A DNA stretch of 64,000 bases, from assembly GCA_036645955.1 (NCBI GenBank), contig JAVXND010000009.1, positions 7,319 to 71,318 of the forward strand, given 5' to 3'. A program made the translations under genes and the position numbers. The notes beneath the pieces were generated by a model. It did no database searches. It was not told where the DNA came from and saw nothing but the letters and a program-made list of their open reading frames with translations. Origin of the DNA: Limiplasma sp036645955. GTDB taxonomy: Bacteria; Bacillota; Clostridia; Christensenellales; Aristaeellaceae. Of this stretch, positions 1 to 8,008 are shown in pieces. Numbering within the stretch: the stretch's first letter is position 1; every line of letters begins with the position of its first letter.

Positions 1-313
1 TGACCAGATCGGGCAAATCGTCGTGCTCCATACGCGCCTCAAACTCAAGGAGGCCGCTATTTGAGGTGAAATTACCGACCTGAATGAGGTCGATGGCGGG
101 GAAATGCTCTTCCACCGCCTTTTCAAAGCCGTTGATGGAAAAAGCGTATTTGACAAGCACCGTAATGGGGGTTCTGCCCTGCGGTATGGGCTTTTGCGTG
201 AGCACGTCCGGTGCGGCAGGGGGCGCGGCGGGCGCATGCGCACAGGAACAAAGAGCCATGCACGCAAGGGTCAACATGAGCAGCATGGTAAGCATCCGCA
301 TATACTTGCGCAC
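1..313 (-). CDS. Extracellular solute-binding lipoprotein, 5' part only
   Basis: The gene runs off the left edge; about 104 codons are visible. The product starts MRKYMRMLTMLLMLTLACMA, followed by a lipobox-like LCSC, so it should be a lipid-anchored extracellular protein. After a proline/alanine linker it reads TPITVLVKYAFSINGF and DLIQVGNF, the usual opening of an ABC transporter family 1 substrate-binding protein. The start is GTG because AGGAGG lies 7 nt upstream; an in-frame ATG four codons later has no such site. It is transcribed divergently from the M13 peptidase gene. Ligand and cognate permease lie outside the window. The lipoprotein nature is clear; the transporter role is family inference. 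Confidence 0.7.
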   Translation of the reverse strand, partial: MRKYMRMLTMLLMLTLACMALCSCAHAPAAPPAAPDVLTQKPIPQGRTPITVLVKYAFSINGFEKAVEEHFPAIDLIQVGNFTSNSGLLEFEARMEHDDLPDLV

Positions 314-415
314 GAGATCGCCTCCTACCCTTACAAAAAAACACTTCTGACTCTATTACCCAAGTTTTGTACCAAAACGAGCTTTTGGCAGCTGCAAATA
401 AAATGCTCTTAACCT

Positions 416-444
416 AGTATACTCGAAAAAGCGCAAAATCACAA
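416..444 (-). promoter_or_regulatory. Promoter of the solute-binding lipoprotein gene
   Basis: On the minus strand there is a TTGTGA -35 (439-444), a 17-nt spacer and a TATACT -10 (416-421). This is a good SigA-type match, placed about 100 nt before the GTG start. Confidence 0.6.
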
Positions 445-468
445 GATTGAACAATGAGAATGACGAAA

Positions 469-490
469 ATTATTTGGCGATTATTTGGCG
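469..490. repeat. 11-bp tandem direct repeat in the divergent promoter region
   Basis: ATTATTTGGCG occurs twice head to tail (469-479 and 480-490), between the divergent promoters of the lipoprotein gene and the M13 peptidase gene and just upstream of the latter's -35. It could be an operator, but no regulator is known. Confidence 0.4.
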
Positions 491-509
491 ATGAAGTTTC
501 CGCTTTGTA

Positions 510-539
510 TTGCGCGGGTTCCAGAATTTGTGGTATAAT
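510..539 (+). promoter_or_regulatory. Promoter of the M13 peptidase gene
   Basis: TTGCGC (510-515), an 18-nt spacer and a perfect TATAAT (534-539) preceded by TGG, making an extended -10. It lies 43 nt upstream of the ATG. Confidence 0.65.
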
Positions 540-582
540 CGAGTGGAAAATGGGTGAAAGCTCAGAAAAGTGAGGAAAAACC

Positions 583-2598
583 ATGAAAAAACTGCTATCG
601 ATGCTACTGTCCGCGATGCTTGTGTTTGCGGCGGTACCTAGCTTTGCGCAGGAAAGCGCACCTCAATGGATCAACACCAACGTCATTGGCAATGTAACGG
701 CCGATATGGAAACCTCCTACAAGGATGATTTTCATTTGGCGGTCAACAAGGACTGGCTTTTGAATGCGAAAGTGGCGGACGGTCAATTCCAAGCGAGTAC
801 ATTTACTGTGCGCGGCGATGAAGTGCGTCAACAGGCGCTGGCGCTGATTCAGGGCGAACCGCAAACCAGCCACGAGGGTAAGCTGGTACAACAGTTCTAC
901 AAGGACTATACCGACATGGACGCAAGAAACGAGCGCGGTATGGCTCCCGTGATGCCTTTTATTGAAGAAATTCAAAAAATCCAAACGCTGGACGAGCTCA
1001 CGGCTTACATGCTTCGCAACGATCAGTTTAACAACCAGCTGTATGGCTATCAGGTGATGGCTGACCTTAAGGACAGCACCCATAACGCCCTTTACTTTGG
1101 AAGCGGCTCGTTTACACTCAAGGATGCGGACGAGTACAGGCAAATGACCCCTGTGGGCGAACGCAGGAAACAGGCAATGACCGGCTTGTATCAAAAGCTC
1201 CTAGAGCGCATTGAGTATTCGCCCGAGGAGGCAACGGCGCTGATTGAGCAGATGTATGCAATGGAAACGCAAATCGCTTTGGCATCGCAGGGAAGCTCTG
1301 CTGCCAAGAAACCCGATTATGCGGCCAGCATTTACAACCCCATTACGGCGGACGAGCTGGCGCTCAGATCTCCCACCTTCCCCATGCTCGCCTTGCTTCA
1401 AGAATACACCAATGCGGGAGTGGAAAGCTTTGTTTTAACAGAGGTCGAATGGCTTGACAAAATGAACGAGCTCTATACGCCTGAAAACATTGAAGGCTTC
1501 AAAGCGATGCTGATCTGCAACACCCTGCACGATGGTGCAACCTATTTGGATCAGACTTGCATTGATTTGCTGGACGAGGCTAGCAGTACTGCGATGGGCA
1601 TGCCGGTGAAGAGCGTTTTGACAGACGATGCCTACGCCATTTGCAGTGAGAACCTAGGCATGGCCATTGGCAAAATGTACACGGATGAATACGTATCGCC
1701 TGAAACCAAAAAGAACGTGCAAGGCATCATTGCAGATGTGGTTAAGCTTTATAAAAACCGTTTGTCCAATATAGACTGGATGAGCGAAGAAACGCGCCAA
1801 AAGGCGATTGAAAAGCTGGATCACCTGCGCGTGCGGGTTGCATACCCAGACGACTGGAGCAAATATGACGTGAGCGATATCGTGCTCCCAGAAAACGGCA
1901 CATTGATTGACGATATGCTGGTCATTAACAAGCACTTAGCTAATGAACTGCTCAAGAGCCTCGCGGGGCCGATTGATCTGGAAAAGTGGGTTGGACTGGC
2001 ACCGCAGATGATCAACGCCTTTTACAACCCAACCGACAACTCCATTAACATTATGTCGGGTGCTTTGGGCGGGGTGCTCTATACTGACAATGGCTCCATT
2101 GAGCAAATCTTGGGCGGTGTGGGCACGATGATCGCTCATGAGATTACACACGGCTTTGATACCATGGGCAGCCAATACGACAAGGACGGCAACCTCAGCA
2201 ACTGGTGGACAGATGAGGATTTCGCGGCATTTGTAGCGCGGACAGACAAGGTGAACGCATATTTTAGCAGCATTGAAGCTTTGCCCGGCCAGTTTGTGGA
2301 CGGCCAATTGACCATTGGCGAAACGGTGGCTGATTTGGGCGCACTCTCTTGCATGCTGGAAATGGCCAAGGGCTATGAAAACTTTGACTATGCAACGTTT
2401 TTCGAAGTTTATGCGCGCATTTGGCCGGAGCTGGAGCCTATGGAGGTACAGCAAATGCTGTTAATGGACTCGCATGCGCCAGGATATTTGCGCACCAACG
2501 TAACCGTACAGCAATTCCAAGAGTTCTACGACACCTTTGAGGTTGTGGAGGGCGATGGCATGTACCTGGCGCCAGAACGCAGATTGACGGTCTGGTAA
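583..2598 (+). CDS. pepO: Secreted M13-family zinc metallopeptidase (PepO/neprilysin-like)
   Basis: This 671-residue protein has a cleavable signal peptide (MKKLLSMLLSAMLVFAAVPS, then FAQE), so it is probably exported. The zinc site is plain: HEITH at residues 519-523 and GETVADLG with the third ligand Glu580 and Asp584, the HExxH...ExxxD arrangement of M13 (neprilysin/PepO) endopeptidases. The family cleaves oligopeptides; the true substrate is unknown. Length is normal for the family. The C-terminus ends in RRLTVW, close to but not identical with the CxxW ending typical of M13. A strong promoter precedes it and a terminator follows, so it is a single-gene transcript. The start has a GTGAGG-type site 8 nt upstream. 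Confidence 0.93.
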   Translation: MKKLLSMLLSAMLVFAAVPSFAQESAPQWINTNVIGNVTADMETSYKDDFHLAVNKDWLLNAKVADGQFQASTFTVRGDEVRQQALALIQGEPQTSHEGKLVQQFYKDYTDMDARNERGMAPVMPFIEEIQKIQTLDELTAYMLRNDQFNNQLYGYQVMADLKDSTHNALYFGSGSFTLKDADEYRQMTPVGERRKQAMTGLYQKLLERIEYSPEEATALIEQMYAMETQIALASQGSSAAKKPDYAASIYNPITADELALRSPTFPMLALLQEYTNAGVESFVLTEVEWLDKMNELYTPENIEGFKAMLICNTLHDGATYLDQTCIDLLDEASSTAMGMPVKSVLTDDAYAICSENLGMAIGKMYTDEYVSPETKKNVQGIIADVVKLYKNRLSNIDWMSEETRQKAIEKLDHLRVRVAYPDDWSKYDVSDIVLPENGTLIDDMLVINKHLANELLKSLAGPIDLEKWVGLAPQMINAFYNPTDNSINIMSGALGGVLYTDNGSIEQILGGVGTMIAHEITHGFDTMGSQYDKDGNLSNWWTDEDFAAFVARTDKVNAYFSSIEALPGQFVDGQLTIGETVADLGALSCMLEMAKGYENFDYATFFEVYARIWPELEPMEVQQMLLMDSHAPGYLRTNVTVQQFQEFYDTFEVVEGDGMYLAPERRLTVW

Positions 2599-2627
2599 GC
2601 GTGAAATTGTAAAGAATTAGGCATGGG

Positions 2628-2676
2628 ACGGGGCCACCAGTTCGCGGGAACGCGGAAGGGGGGGCCCCGTTTTTTT
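2628..2676 (+). terminator. Intrinsic terminator after the M13 peptidase gene
   Basis: ACGGGGCC (2628-2635) pairs perfectly with GGCCCCGT (2663-2670) and is followed by an unbroken T run (2670-2676). It begins 30 nt after the peptidase stop codon. Confidence 0.85.
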
Positions 2677-2753
2677 GGGTGGGGGGGTTGTTGTAAATAA
2701 GAAGGGGGGGAGGGGAGGGGGATGTGAGGGTAGGTGGGGGGAAGATGGGGTGG
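2677..2753 (+). repeat. G-rich tract with quadruplex potential
   Basis: This stretch consists largely of runs of 3-8 G separated by 1-7 nt on the plus strand. It fits a G-quadruplex pattern and leads directly into palindromic repeat copy 1. No credible gene lies here; the minus-strand reading frames across it are low-complexity proline repeats. The rest of the gap to 3018 shows nothing clear. Confidence 0.6.
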
Positions 2754-2796
2754 TGAACGCAAACTGGGCGGACACCATATATGGTGTCCCTACAGG
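2754..2796 (+). repeat. Palindromic repeat family A, copy 1
   Basis: TGAACGCAAACTGGGC leads into the perfect 20-bp palindrome GGACACCATATATGGTGTCC and then CTACAGG. The same block recurs at 6297, 6394, 54481 (inverted) and 54607, always outside genes or at their very ends. Confidence 0.85.
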
Positions 2797-3018
2797 AGAC
2801 GAGGGATGTATGCATAGGATCAATATAAAGTTTTGCCGCAATGCTTCATGATCATACCCTTAATCATCTTTCAAATCTTTATGCCATCTTTATGCCAGAA
2901 CGCAAATGCTAACGGCATCATTGGAAACAATGACATACAATGGAGGTGGTGATGAGGGCAAAGGACTGCTTGCGCATCATCCGATGAAATGTGCAGTGAA
3001 GGTGAGGTGTGAAGCAGG

Positions 3019-3432
3019 ATGTATATGATCATAGCCGGCTGCGGCAGGCTGGGTTCCAGCCTTGCGCTCAGGCTATCCGCCGAAGGAAACGATGTTGCGG
3101 TGATTGATAAGCTGAGCAAGAATTTTGAAACGCTGGGTCACGGCTTCAATGGCATTTGCGTAACGGGGGTGCCCATTGACGAGGATGTGCTCAAAAAGGC
3201 CGAAATTGAAAGCGCCGATGTGCTGATTGCGGCTACGCCAGACGATAATCAAAACATTATGATATCGCAGATTGCAAAGAAGCTGTATCAGGTGCCTGTG
3301 GTGATTACGCGCACGTCCACGCCAGAGCGTGAACAGGTGCTGCGCAAAATGGGCTTTGATACGATCTGCCCGACAAATTTGGCCGCAAATGTACTTGCGG
3401 AAAAGCTATTGGCGAAAGGCACAGTAAAATGA
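3019..3432 (+). CDS. RCK-N (TrkA-N) K+ channel regulatory protein, short form
   Basis: This 137-residue cytosolic protein is a Rossmann-fold RCK domain: the nucleotide-binding loop GCGRLG is at residues 8-13 and the acidic strand end VAVID near 27-31. Such subunits bind NAD(H) or ATP and gate Trk/Ktr K+ uptake. It lacks the TrkA-C half that the next gene has, so it would act as a single-lobe RCK, possibly pairing with its neighbour. It overlaps the next trkA gene by 4 bp (ATGA), indicating translational coupling. The ATG at 3025 is an alternative start. Family assignment is firm; the division of labour between the two proteins is inference. Confidence 0.88.
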   Translation: MYMIIAGCGRLGSSLALRLSAEGNDVAVIDKLSKNFETLGHGFNGICVTGVPIDEDVLKKAEIESADVLIAATPDDNQNIMISQIAKKLYQVPVVITRTSTPEREQVLRKMGFDTICPTNLAANVLAEKLLAKGTVK

Positions 3433-4103
3433 AAATTTTGATTGCGGGCGGCGGAAACGTCGGCTATTATCTGGTAAAAACATTGCTCAAGGAGAAGCAC
3501 CGCATATTGGCCGTTGACCACGACCATGAGCGCTGTGAACAAATTGCGGAGGAGTTTTCGCGCGTGGAGGTTACCTGCGGCGACGCTACGGACGCGGTTT
3601 GCTTACAGGAGGCGGGCATCCAAACAGCGGACGCGGTGATTGCGGTTACGGGGCAGGATCAAAACAATCTGGTCATTTGCCAGCTGGCCAAGGATTATTT
3701 CGGGGTGCAAAAAACCATCGCAAGGGTCAACAACCCCAAAAACATCCGCGTGTTTGAAAAGCTCGGCGTGGACTCCGTGGTGAGCAGTACGGCAAAGATT
3801 GCCGCCATCATTGGGCAGGAGCTGGATTGGGTGGATGTAAACGCCATCCTCAAATCCAAATCCGACAATTTACGCATGCGCATGTTCATTGTCAGCGACG
3901 ATGCGTTTGCCAATGAAAAAGCGGTCAGCATGCTCCAATTGCCCAAGGGTATGATTATTATCACCATTGTGCGCGGAGACAGCGCCATTGTGCCCAATGG
4001 TCAAACAAAGGTGCAGGCGGGCGATGAGGTGATCCTCATGGGCAGTGCCGAGGAAATGAATGCTGCTGAAAATTGCTTTTGCAATGCGCGTGTGAAAAAC
4101 TAA
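3429..4103 (+). CDS. trkA: TrkA-family K+ uptake regulatory subunit
   Basis: The 224-residue protein has an N-terminal RCK_N domain starting MKILIAGGGNVGYYL (GGGNVG nucleotide loop) with the acidic residues of AVDHD near 30-34, and a C-terminal RCK_C domain from about residue 140 (strands around GMIIITIVRGDSAIVPNGQT). This is the usual two-domain size for a TrkA/KtrA protein. It should form the cytosolic gating ring of the TrkH channel encoded 145 bp downstream. AAAGG lies 9 nt upstream of the ATG, inside the preceding gene. Confidence 0.93.
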   Translation: MKILIAGGGNVGYYLVKTLLKEKHRILAVDHDHERCEQIAEEFSRVEVTCGDATDAVCLQEAGIQTADAVIAVTGQDQNNLVICQLAKDYFGVQKTIARVNNPKNIRVFEKLGVDSVVSSTAKIAAIIGQELDWVDVNAILKSKSDNLRMRMFIVSDDAFANEKAVSMLQLPKGMIIITIVRGDSAIVPNGQTKVQAGDEVILMGSAEEMNAAENCFCNARVKN

Positions 4104-4136
4104 AGCCGCAAAAAGGCTGGGAGAGGATGTACTTTT

Positions 4137-4244
4137 ATGATCAAGGCAAAAAAATCGGTCGCGATCGGCATTTTGCGCGAGGTATGCTATGCGTGCTTAC
4201 TCATAGGCTTCGGTCTGGCGGTTGCTATGTTAGCGGTGGTGTAA
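4137..4244 (+). CDS. 35-residue single-span membrane peptide between trkA and trkH
   Basis: The ORF encodes a basic start (MIKAKKS) and then one hydrophobic span of about 20-24 residues (VCYACLLIGFGLAVAMLAVV), ending at the membrane face. A GAGAGG element lies about 12 nt upstream of the ATG, and the stop is 4 nt before the trkH start, so the ORF is well placed for coupling. Size and position recall KdpF-like accessory peptides, but there is no sequence-level link that I can see. It may be a small subunit of the transporter or simply a coupling ORF. Its translation has not been shown. Confidence 0.55.
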   Translation: MIKAKKSVAIGILREVCYACLLIGFGLAVAMLAVV

Positions 4245-4248
4245 AACC

Positions 4249-5754
4249 ATGTTTGAAAAACCGGTCAATCGACTATTGCCAATATCGTACTATATTGGCT
4301 GTGTGCTTACGGCGCTTGGCGCGGCTGAGCTGATTCCGCTTGCGGTGGCGCTTTGCTGGCGTGAGTGGCAGGTTGCGGCCATTTTTGTGTTTACCATGTC
4401 TGTGATGGTGATTGTGGGCGCATCGCTTATTTTGCTGGGGTGCCGCCACCGCGCGGAAAAGCTCAGCTGGGCGGAGGGCATGGTGGTAGCGTCCGCCTCC
4501 TGGCTGCTTGGGATGCTTTTATGCGCACTGCCGTACCAGTTTAGCGGGCATTATCTTTCTTATTTGGATTGCTGCTTTGATGTGATGAGCGGGCTTACCA
4601 CCACGGGTGTGGTGATGATTCAGAACATGGATCATCTCTCCTACGGCATGAATACATGGCGCTTTATTCTCACCTTTATTGGCGGGCAGGGCATGGTGGT
4701 GCTGGCGCTTTGCTTTTTGACCAAGGAAACGAGCGGCGCATACAAAATGTACGTGGGTGAAGCCAAGGACGAACAGCTTCGCCCCAACGCGCGCAACACC
4801 GCGCGGAGCATTTGGTCCATCAGCCTGCTATACCTGCTGATTGGTTCACTGATGACATGGGTTGCGGTGATGGAGGCGGGGGTGCCTGCGGGCAAGGCCT
4901 TCCTACACGGCGTGTGGCTATACATGTCCGCTTGGAGCACGGGCGGTTTTGCGCCCATGTCTCAAAATGTGCTGTACTACCACAGCGCGGCGGTGGAAAT
5001 TGTAACGGTGGTTTTTTTCGTGATAGGCTCCTTCAACTTTGCACTGCATTACGCCGTGCTCAAGGGTAAAAAGCGTGAAATTCGCCGCAACATTGAAACG
5101 ATCACCTTTGCTGTAACGCTCACCATTTTGGTGCTGATTACCACCCTTGGGCTGATGCGTGACAACGTGTACCCCGATGCGATGTCGCTATTCCGCAAAG
5201 GCTTTTATCAGCTGGTTTCCGGACACACAACCACCGGCTTTATGACGGTGTACGCCAAACAATTCTACTACGAATGGGGCGACATTGCCCTGTTTGCCAT
5301 TACGGTTTCCATGCTCCTAGGCGGCAGTGCCTGCTCCACGGCGGGCGGCTTCAAGGGCTTGCGCACGGGCATTATTTTCAGCACCTTTAAGACGGAATTA
5401 AAGCGCATGATGCTGCCTGAATCCCGTGTATGCGAACAGAAAATTCACCACATACGCGATGTGGTGCTGTCGGACGCGGCGGTGAGAAGCGCCTTTGTGA
5501 TTGTAACGGCTTACCTGATTACCTTTGTGATCGGCACGCTTGCGGGCATGTTTGCAGGGTTCCCCTTTGCGATGGCGGCGTTTGAATCGGCCTCGGTCAC
5601 GGGCAATGTAGGGTTGACCATCGGCATATCAAGCCCCACGATTCCAGCGATGCTCAAAATGGTTTACATTGTGATGATGTGGCTTGCAAGGCTTGAGTTT
5701 ATGTCCGTACTGGCGCTGGGCGCTTATTTATTGAAAAGGACTGGAAGAAAATGA
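4249..5754 (+). CDS. trkH: TrkH/KtrB-type K+ transporter, membrane subunit
   Basis: The 501-residue polytopic membrane protein carries four pore-loop repeats typical of TrkH/KtrB: LTTTGVV, WSTGGFAP, HTTTGFMT and VTGNVGLT. These line the K+ filter. Many hydrophobic segments fill the rest, as expected for the MPM fold. With the two RCK proteins upstream it forms a complete Trk/Ktr K+ uptake system. The ATG follows the small ORF by 4 nt and has only a weak GGTGG site, consistent with coupling. The stop overlaps the next start (ATGA). Confidence 0.95.
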   Translation: MFEKPVNRLLPISYYIGCVLTALGAAELIPLAVALCWREWQVAAIFVFTMSVMVIVGASLILLGCRHRAEKLSWAEGMVVASASWLLGMLLCALPYQFSGHYLSYLDCCFDVMSGLTTTGVVMIQNMDHLSYGMNTWRFILTFIGGQGMVVLALCFLTKETSGAYKMYVGEAKDEQLRPNARNTARSIWSISLLYLLIGSLMTWVAVMEAGVPAGKAFLHGVWLYMSAWSTGGFAPMSQNVLYYHSAAVEIVTVVFFVIGSFNFALHYAVLKGKKREIRRNIETITFAVTLTILVLITTLGLMRDNVYPDAMSLFRKGFYQLVSGHTTTGFMTVYAKQFYYEWGDIALFAITVSMLLGGSACSTAGGFKGLRTGIIFSTFKTELKRMMLPESRVCEQKIHHIRDVVLSDAAVRSAFVIVTAYLITFVIGTLAGMFAGFPFAMAAFESASVTGNVGLTIGISSPTIPAMLKMVYIVMMWLARLEFMSVLALGAYLLKRTGRK

Positions 5755-6257
5755 AGCTAAAAACAGGGCGCTTGCTTGGGCTTTTGGCGCTTGTGCTGCT
5801 GCTGCCGATGGGCGCATGCGCACAGGAGGGCAGCATTGGCAGTGTAAGGCTCATTGAAAACGCGAAGCAATATGATGGGCAGCAGATTGTGTTTGAGGGC
5901 GAGGCTGTGGGGGATATATTGCAGCGCACGGAGCATGCATGGCTTTGCCTGAGCGACGAAAGCAACAGCAGCATCAGCATATGGACGCCGAGCGAGCTGG
6001 CAAGTCAAGTGATCATGGTGGGGGATTACAGCCATCATGGCGACGAGCTTCGCGTAAGCGGGGTATTTCATCGCGCCTGTGCAGAGCATGGTGGGGATAT
6101 GGATATTCACGCGGATGCGGCGGAGGTGACCGCGCGGGGGAGCGATATTGTGCATGAGGTTTCCGTGCCGCTGATGGTGAGCGCGGGGGCGCTGCTGCTG
6201 ATTGCGCTGACGCTGGTGGGGTTTGTGATTGTGAAGCACAGGGGGGAGAAGGGGTAG
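5751..6257 (+). CDS. Membrane-anchored OB-fold-like protein of the trk operon
   Basis: The 168-residue protein begins with a signal or anchor segment (about residues 8-24, ending LPMGACAQ, a poor lipobox) and ends with another transmembrane span (about 138-160) and KHRGEKG. The middle (YDGQQIVFEGEAVGDIL, HAWLCLSDESNSSISIW, HHGDELRVSGVFHRAC) reads like a five-strand OB-fold of the tRNA_anti/nucleic-acid-binding type, which outside the cell would bind something else. It overlaps trkH by 4 bp and belongs to that operon. Function unknown; a role in modulating K+ transport is only suggested by position. Confidence 0.7.
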   Translation: MKLKTGRLLGLLALVLLLPMGACAQEGSIGSVRLIENAKQYDGQQIVFEGEAVGDILQRTEHAWLCLSDESNSSISIWTPSELASQVIMVGDYSHHGDELRVSGVFHRACAEHGGDMDIHADAAEVTARGSDIVHEVSVPLMVSAGALLLIALTLVGFVIVKHRGEKG

Positions 6258-6296
6258 GAGGGGCGTAGGGGAGTAACAGGGGGTGTGCGTAGGGGG

Positions 6297-6339
6297 TGAA
6301 CGCCAGCTGGGCGGACACCATATATGGTGTCCCTACAGG
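6297..6339 (+). repeat. Palindromic repeat family A, copy 2
   Basis: TGAACGCCAGCTGGGC, then the 20-bp palindrome GGACACCATATATGGTGTCC and CTACAGG. It follows a G-rich tract (about 6241-6296), as copy 1 does. Confidence 0.85.
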
Positions 6340-6393
6340 GTACCCAGATGGTTGGTGTTCATACGGGGTGTTTGGCTTTTCCGATGGGAGGGG

Positions 6394-6436
6394 TGAACGC
6401 CAGCTGGGCGGACACCATAGTTGGTGTTTCTACAGG
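6394..6436 (+). repeat. Palindromic repeat family A, copy 3 (decayed), forming the end of the MFS gene
   Basis: It has the same TGAACGCCAGCTGGGC lead, but the palindrome is degraded (GGACACCATAGTTGGTGTTT), followed by CTACAGG. The CTA at 6430-6432 is the minus-strand TAG stop of the MFS transporter gene, so the repeat lies across the gene's 3' end. Confidence 0.75.
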
Positions 6437-7710
6437 GTGTTTTTTCGTTTGCTGGGCTTTTCCAACAGGAACCAGAGGTAGGCGCACATGCCTACTGAAC
6501 AAATGGCACCCAAGAGGTTCAAAACCTGCTGCGGAAAAATTTGAACGCCTATCAGCACGATGGGCGTTTTTTCCAGCGCCGCCAACAACAAACCGCCTGC
6601 GTAGGACATGCCGAAGCCCACCACGCCTGAAAGCGCCGCGCTTACGGCAAATTGCATGGGGCGTTCCTCCTCGGGCATTAAATCCAGCTTAATGCCGAAC
6701 TGCCCCACGCCTATGAAGCTCCAAGCCAAAGAGGACAAGGCCTGCATGACCAAATACATGGGCTGTGCGTTGCTGGGAACCATGAGCGCCCAAATCAAAT
6801 AATGAATGCCGAAAATGCCGACGGCATAGCGAAGCATGCGTGCCATGCCGTGACGATCCGCCAGCTTGCCCATTTTACGTGCGATGAAGATGCGGGCGAT
6901 GTTGCCCACGAAGCCAACCACCGAAAGAAAAGTAAAGTGAATGGCGAGCTGTTTAATGGAGTAGCCTGCGTTGTAGGGCGCGGCAATGTAAAAAGTGAGC
7001 ATCCACAAGCAATCCAAAAAGAAAATTTTGCGGAAGGAGGCTTGCGCAAAGCAATGCTTGATTTGTGCGAGCATGCCCATGGTTTTAGGCTTTGCCTTGG
7101 CTGCCGCAGCGCAGGTATCCCGCGCCTTCCAATACAGAAACAGCCCGCAAAGGGACAGCACAAGCACCATGACCGCTAAAATGGCGAAGGCGGTGGTGCG
7201 AAGCTCGCCTTCAAAGCGGTCTATGATCATGCCGCTCACGAGCAGTACCAAAGACATCACCGCCATGGAAATGGCATCCTTTGTGCCAAAGTAGCGCCCG
7301 CGGATTTCGATGGGCACAAGCTCGGAAATCCATGTGGAGGTGGCGGGGCCGCCAAGCGTAATCAAAATGCGGGAGAGGGAATACCCCACCACCAAGATGC
7401 TCACCTTTGCGGTTTGGGAAATGGGGAAGAAGGGAATGACAAAAAACAACGCCATCCACACCCGCTGAAAGCCCATTAAACAGGTAATCAGCTTCTTTTT
7501 TTGCCGAAGAAAGCCAAAGCGAAGCGTGAGCAGCTGAAACAGCGCCGCCAAACTACCCACAGAAAGCACAATGCCGATATCCGCATCGGACATGCCCAAA
7601 TACACCATGAGCGCCGCCAAATAAATGCCGCCGGAGAGCTGATCCACCGTGGCCATGCTCGCTTCGCCGAAAGCAAAAAAGGTGCGGCTCTTGCTGTCGC
7701 CCAGCTTCAT
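6430..7710 (-). CDS. MFS transporter
   Basis: The product (426 residues from the chosen start) is a 12-span major facilitator protein. Hydrophobic spans alternate with short loops, and the first lines read VDQLSGGIYLAALMVYLGM, a pattern of poorly characterised Clostridial MFS permeases. The substrate is unknown. ATG at 7710 was chosen because an extended -10 lies at 7781-7786, which places the start of transcription near an upstream in-frame ATG (7776); that ATG has no ribosome site. The stop codon lies within a decayed palindromic repeat, so the last residues (NTL) may be repeat-derived. Confidence 0.8.
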   Translation of the reverse strand: MKLGDSKSRTFFAFGEASMATVDQLSGGIYLAALMVYLGMSDADIGIVLSVGSLAALFQLLTLRFGFLRQKKKLITCLMGFQRVWMALFFVIPFFPISQTAKVSILVVGYSLSRILITLGGPATSTWISELVPIEIRGRYFGTKDAISMAVMSLVLLVSGMIIDRFEGELRTTAFAILAVMVLVLSLCGLFLYWKARDTCAAAAKAKPKTMGMLAQIKHCFAQASFRKIFFLDCLWMLTFYIAAPYNAGYSIKQLAIHFTFLSVVGFVGNIARIFIARKMGKLADRHGMARMLRYAVGIFGIHYLIWALMVPSNAQPMYLVMQALSSLAWSFIGVGQFGIKLDLMPEEERPMQFAVSAALSGVVGFGMSYAGGLLLAALEKTPIVLIGVQIFPQQVLNLLGAICSVGMCAYLWFLLEKPSKRKNTL

Positions 7711-7780
7711 GGCACAATCCCCATGGCTCCGCCATTTTCGTGCGCACTGCTGCAGCGAGCGCTTCAACCTTTGCATTGCA

Positions 7781-7786
7781 GTTATA
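7781..7786 (-). promoter_or_regulatory. Extended -10 promoter of the MFS gene
   Basis: The minus strand reads TGG-TATAAC; no clear -35 is seen. It is placed about 70 nt before the chosen MFS start. Confidence 0.4.
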
Positions 7787-7946
7787 CCAGCCTTCTCAAG
7801 TGGTGCGTTTGCCTATTTGTGTGCATTGCCCAAATGCGTTTTGAAGTGCAACGCACAAGGTATTCTACACCTAGGGCGGAAGTCCTTGAGGGTTGGCAAA
7901 AACATTTATGCGGAAGCTTGGATTTGGGCGCTTTTACGTAACGGTG

Positions 7947-7985
7947 AAACGCGCCTAGTTCCCTTTGAAAGGGCTAGGCGCGTTT
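7947..7985 (-). terminator. Hairpin downstream of the RsfA-like gene
   Basis: AAACGCGCCTAG (7947-7958) and CTAGGCGCGTTT (7974-7985) form a perfect 12-bp stem; the internal CCCTTTGAAAGGG makes a second small hairpin. Only a short T run follows on the minus strand, so termination may be partial. Confidence 0.6.
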
Positions 7986-8008
7986 GGGCGGGCATGGGGA
8001 TTGCGACG

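Noticed and set aside
2438..2841. Minus-strand proline-rich frames over the G-rich tract
   Set aside because: They translate a low-complexity C-rich strand and overlap the terminator and repeat; no start site is credible.
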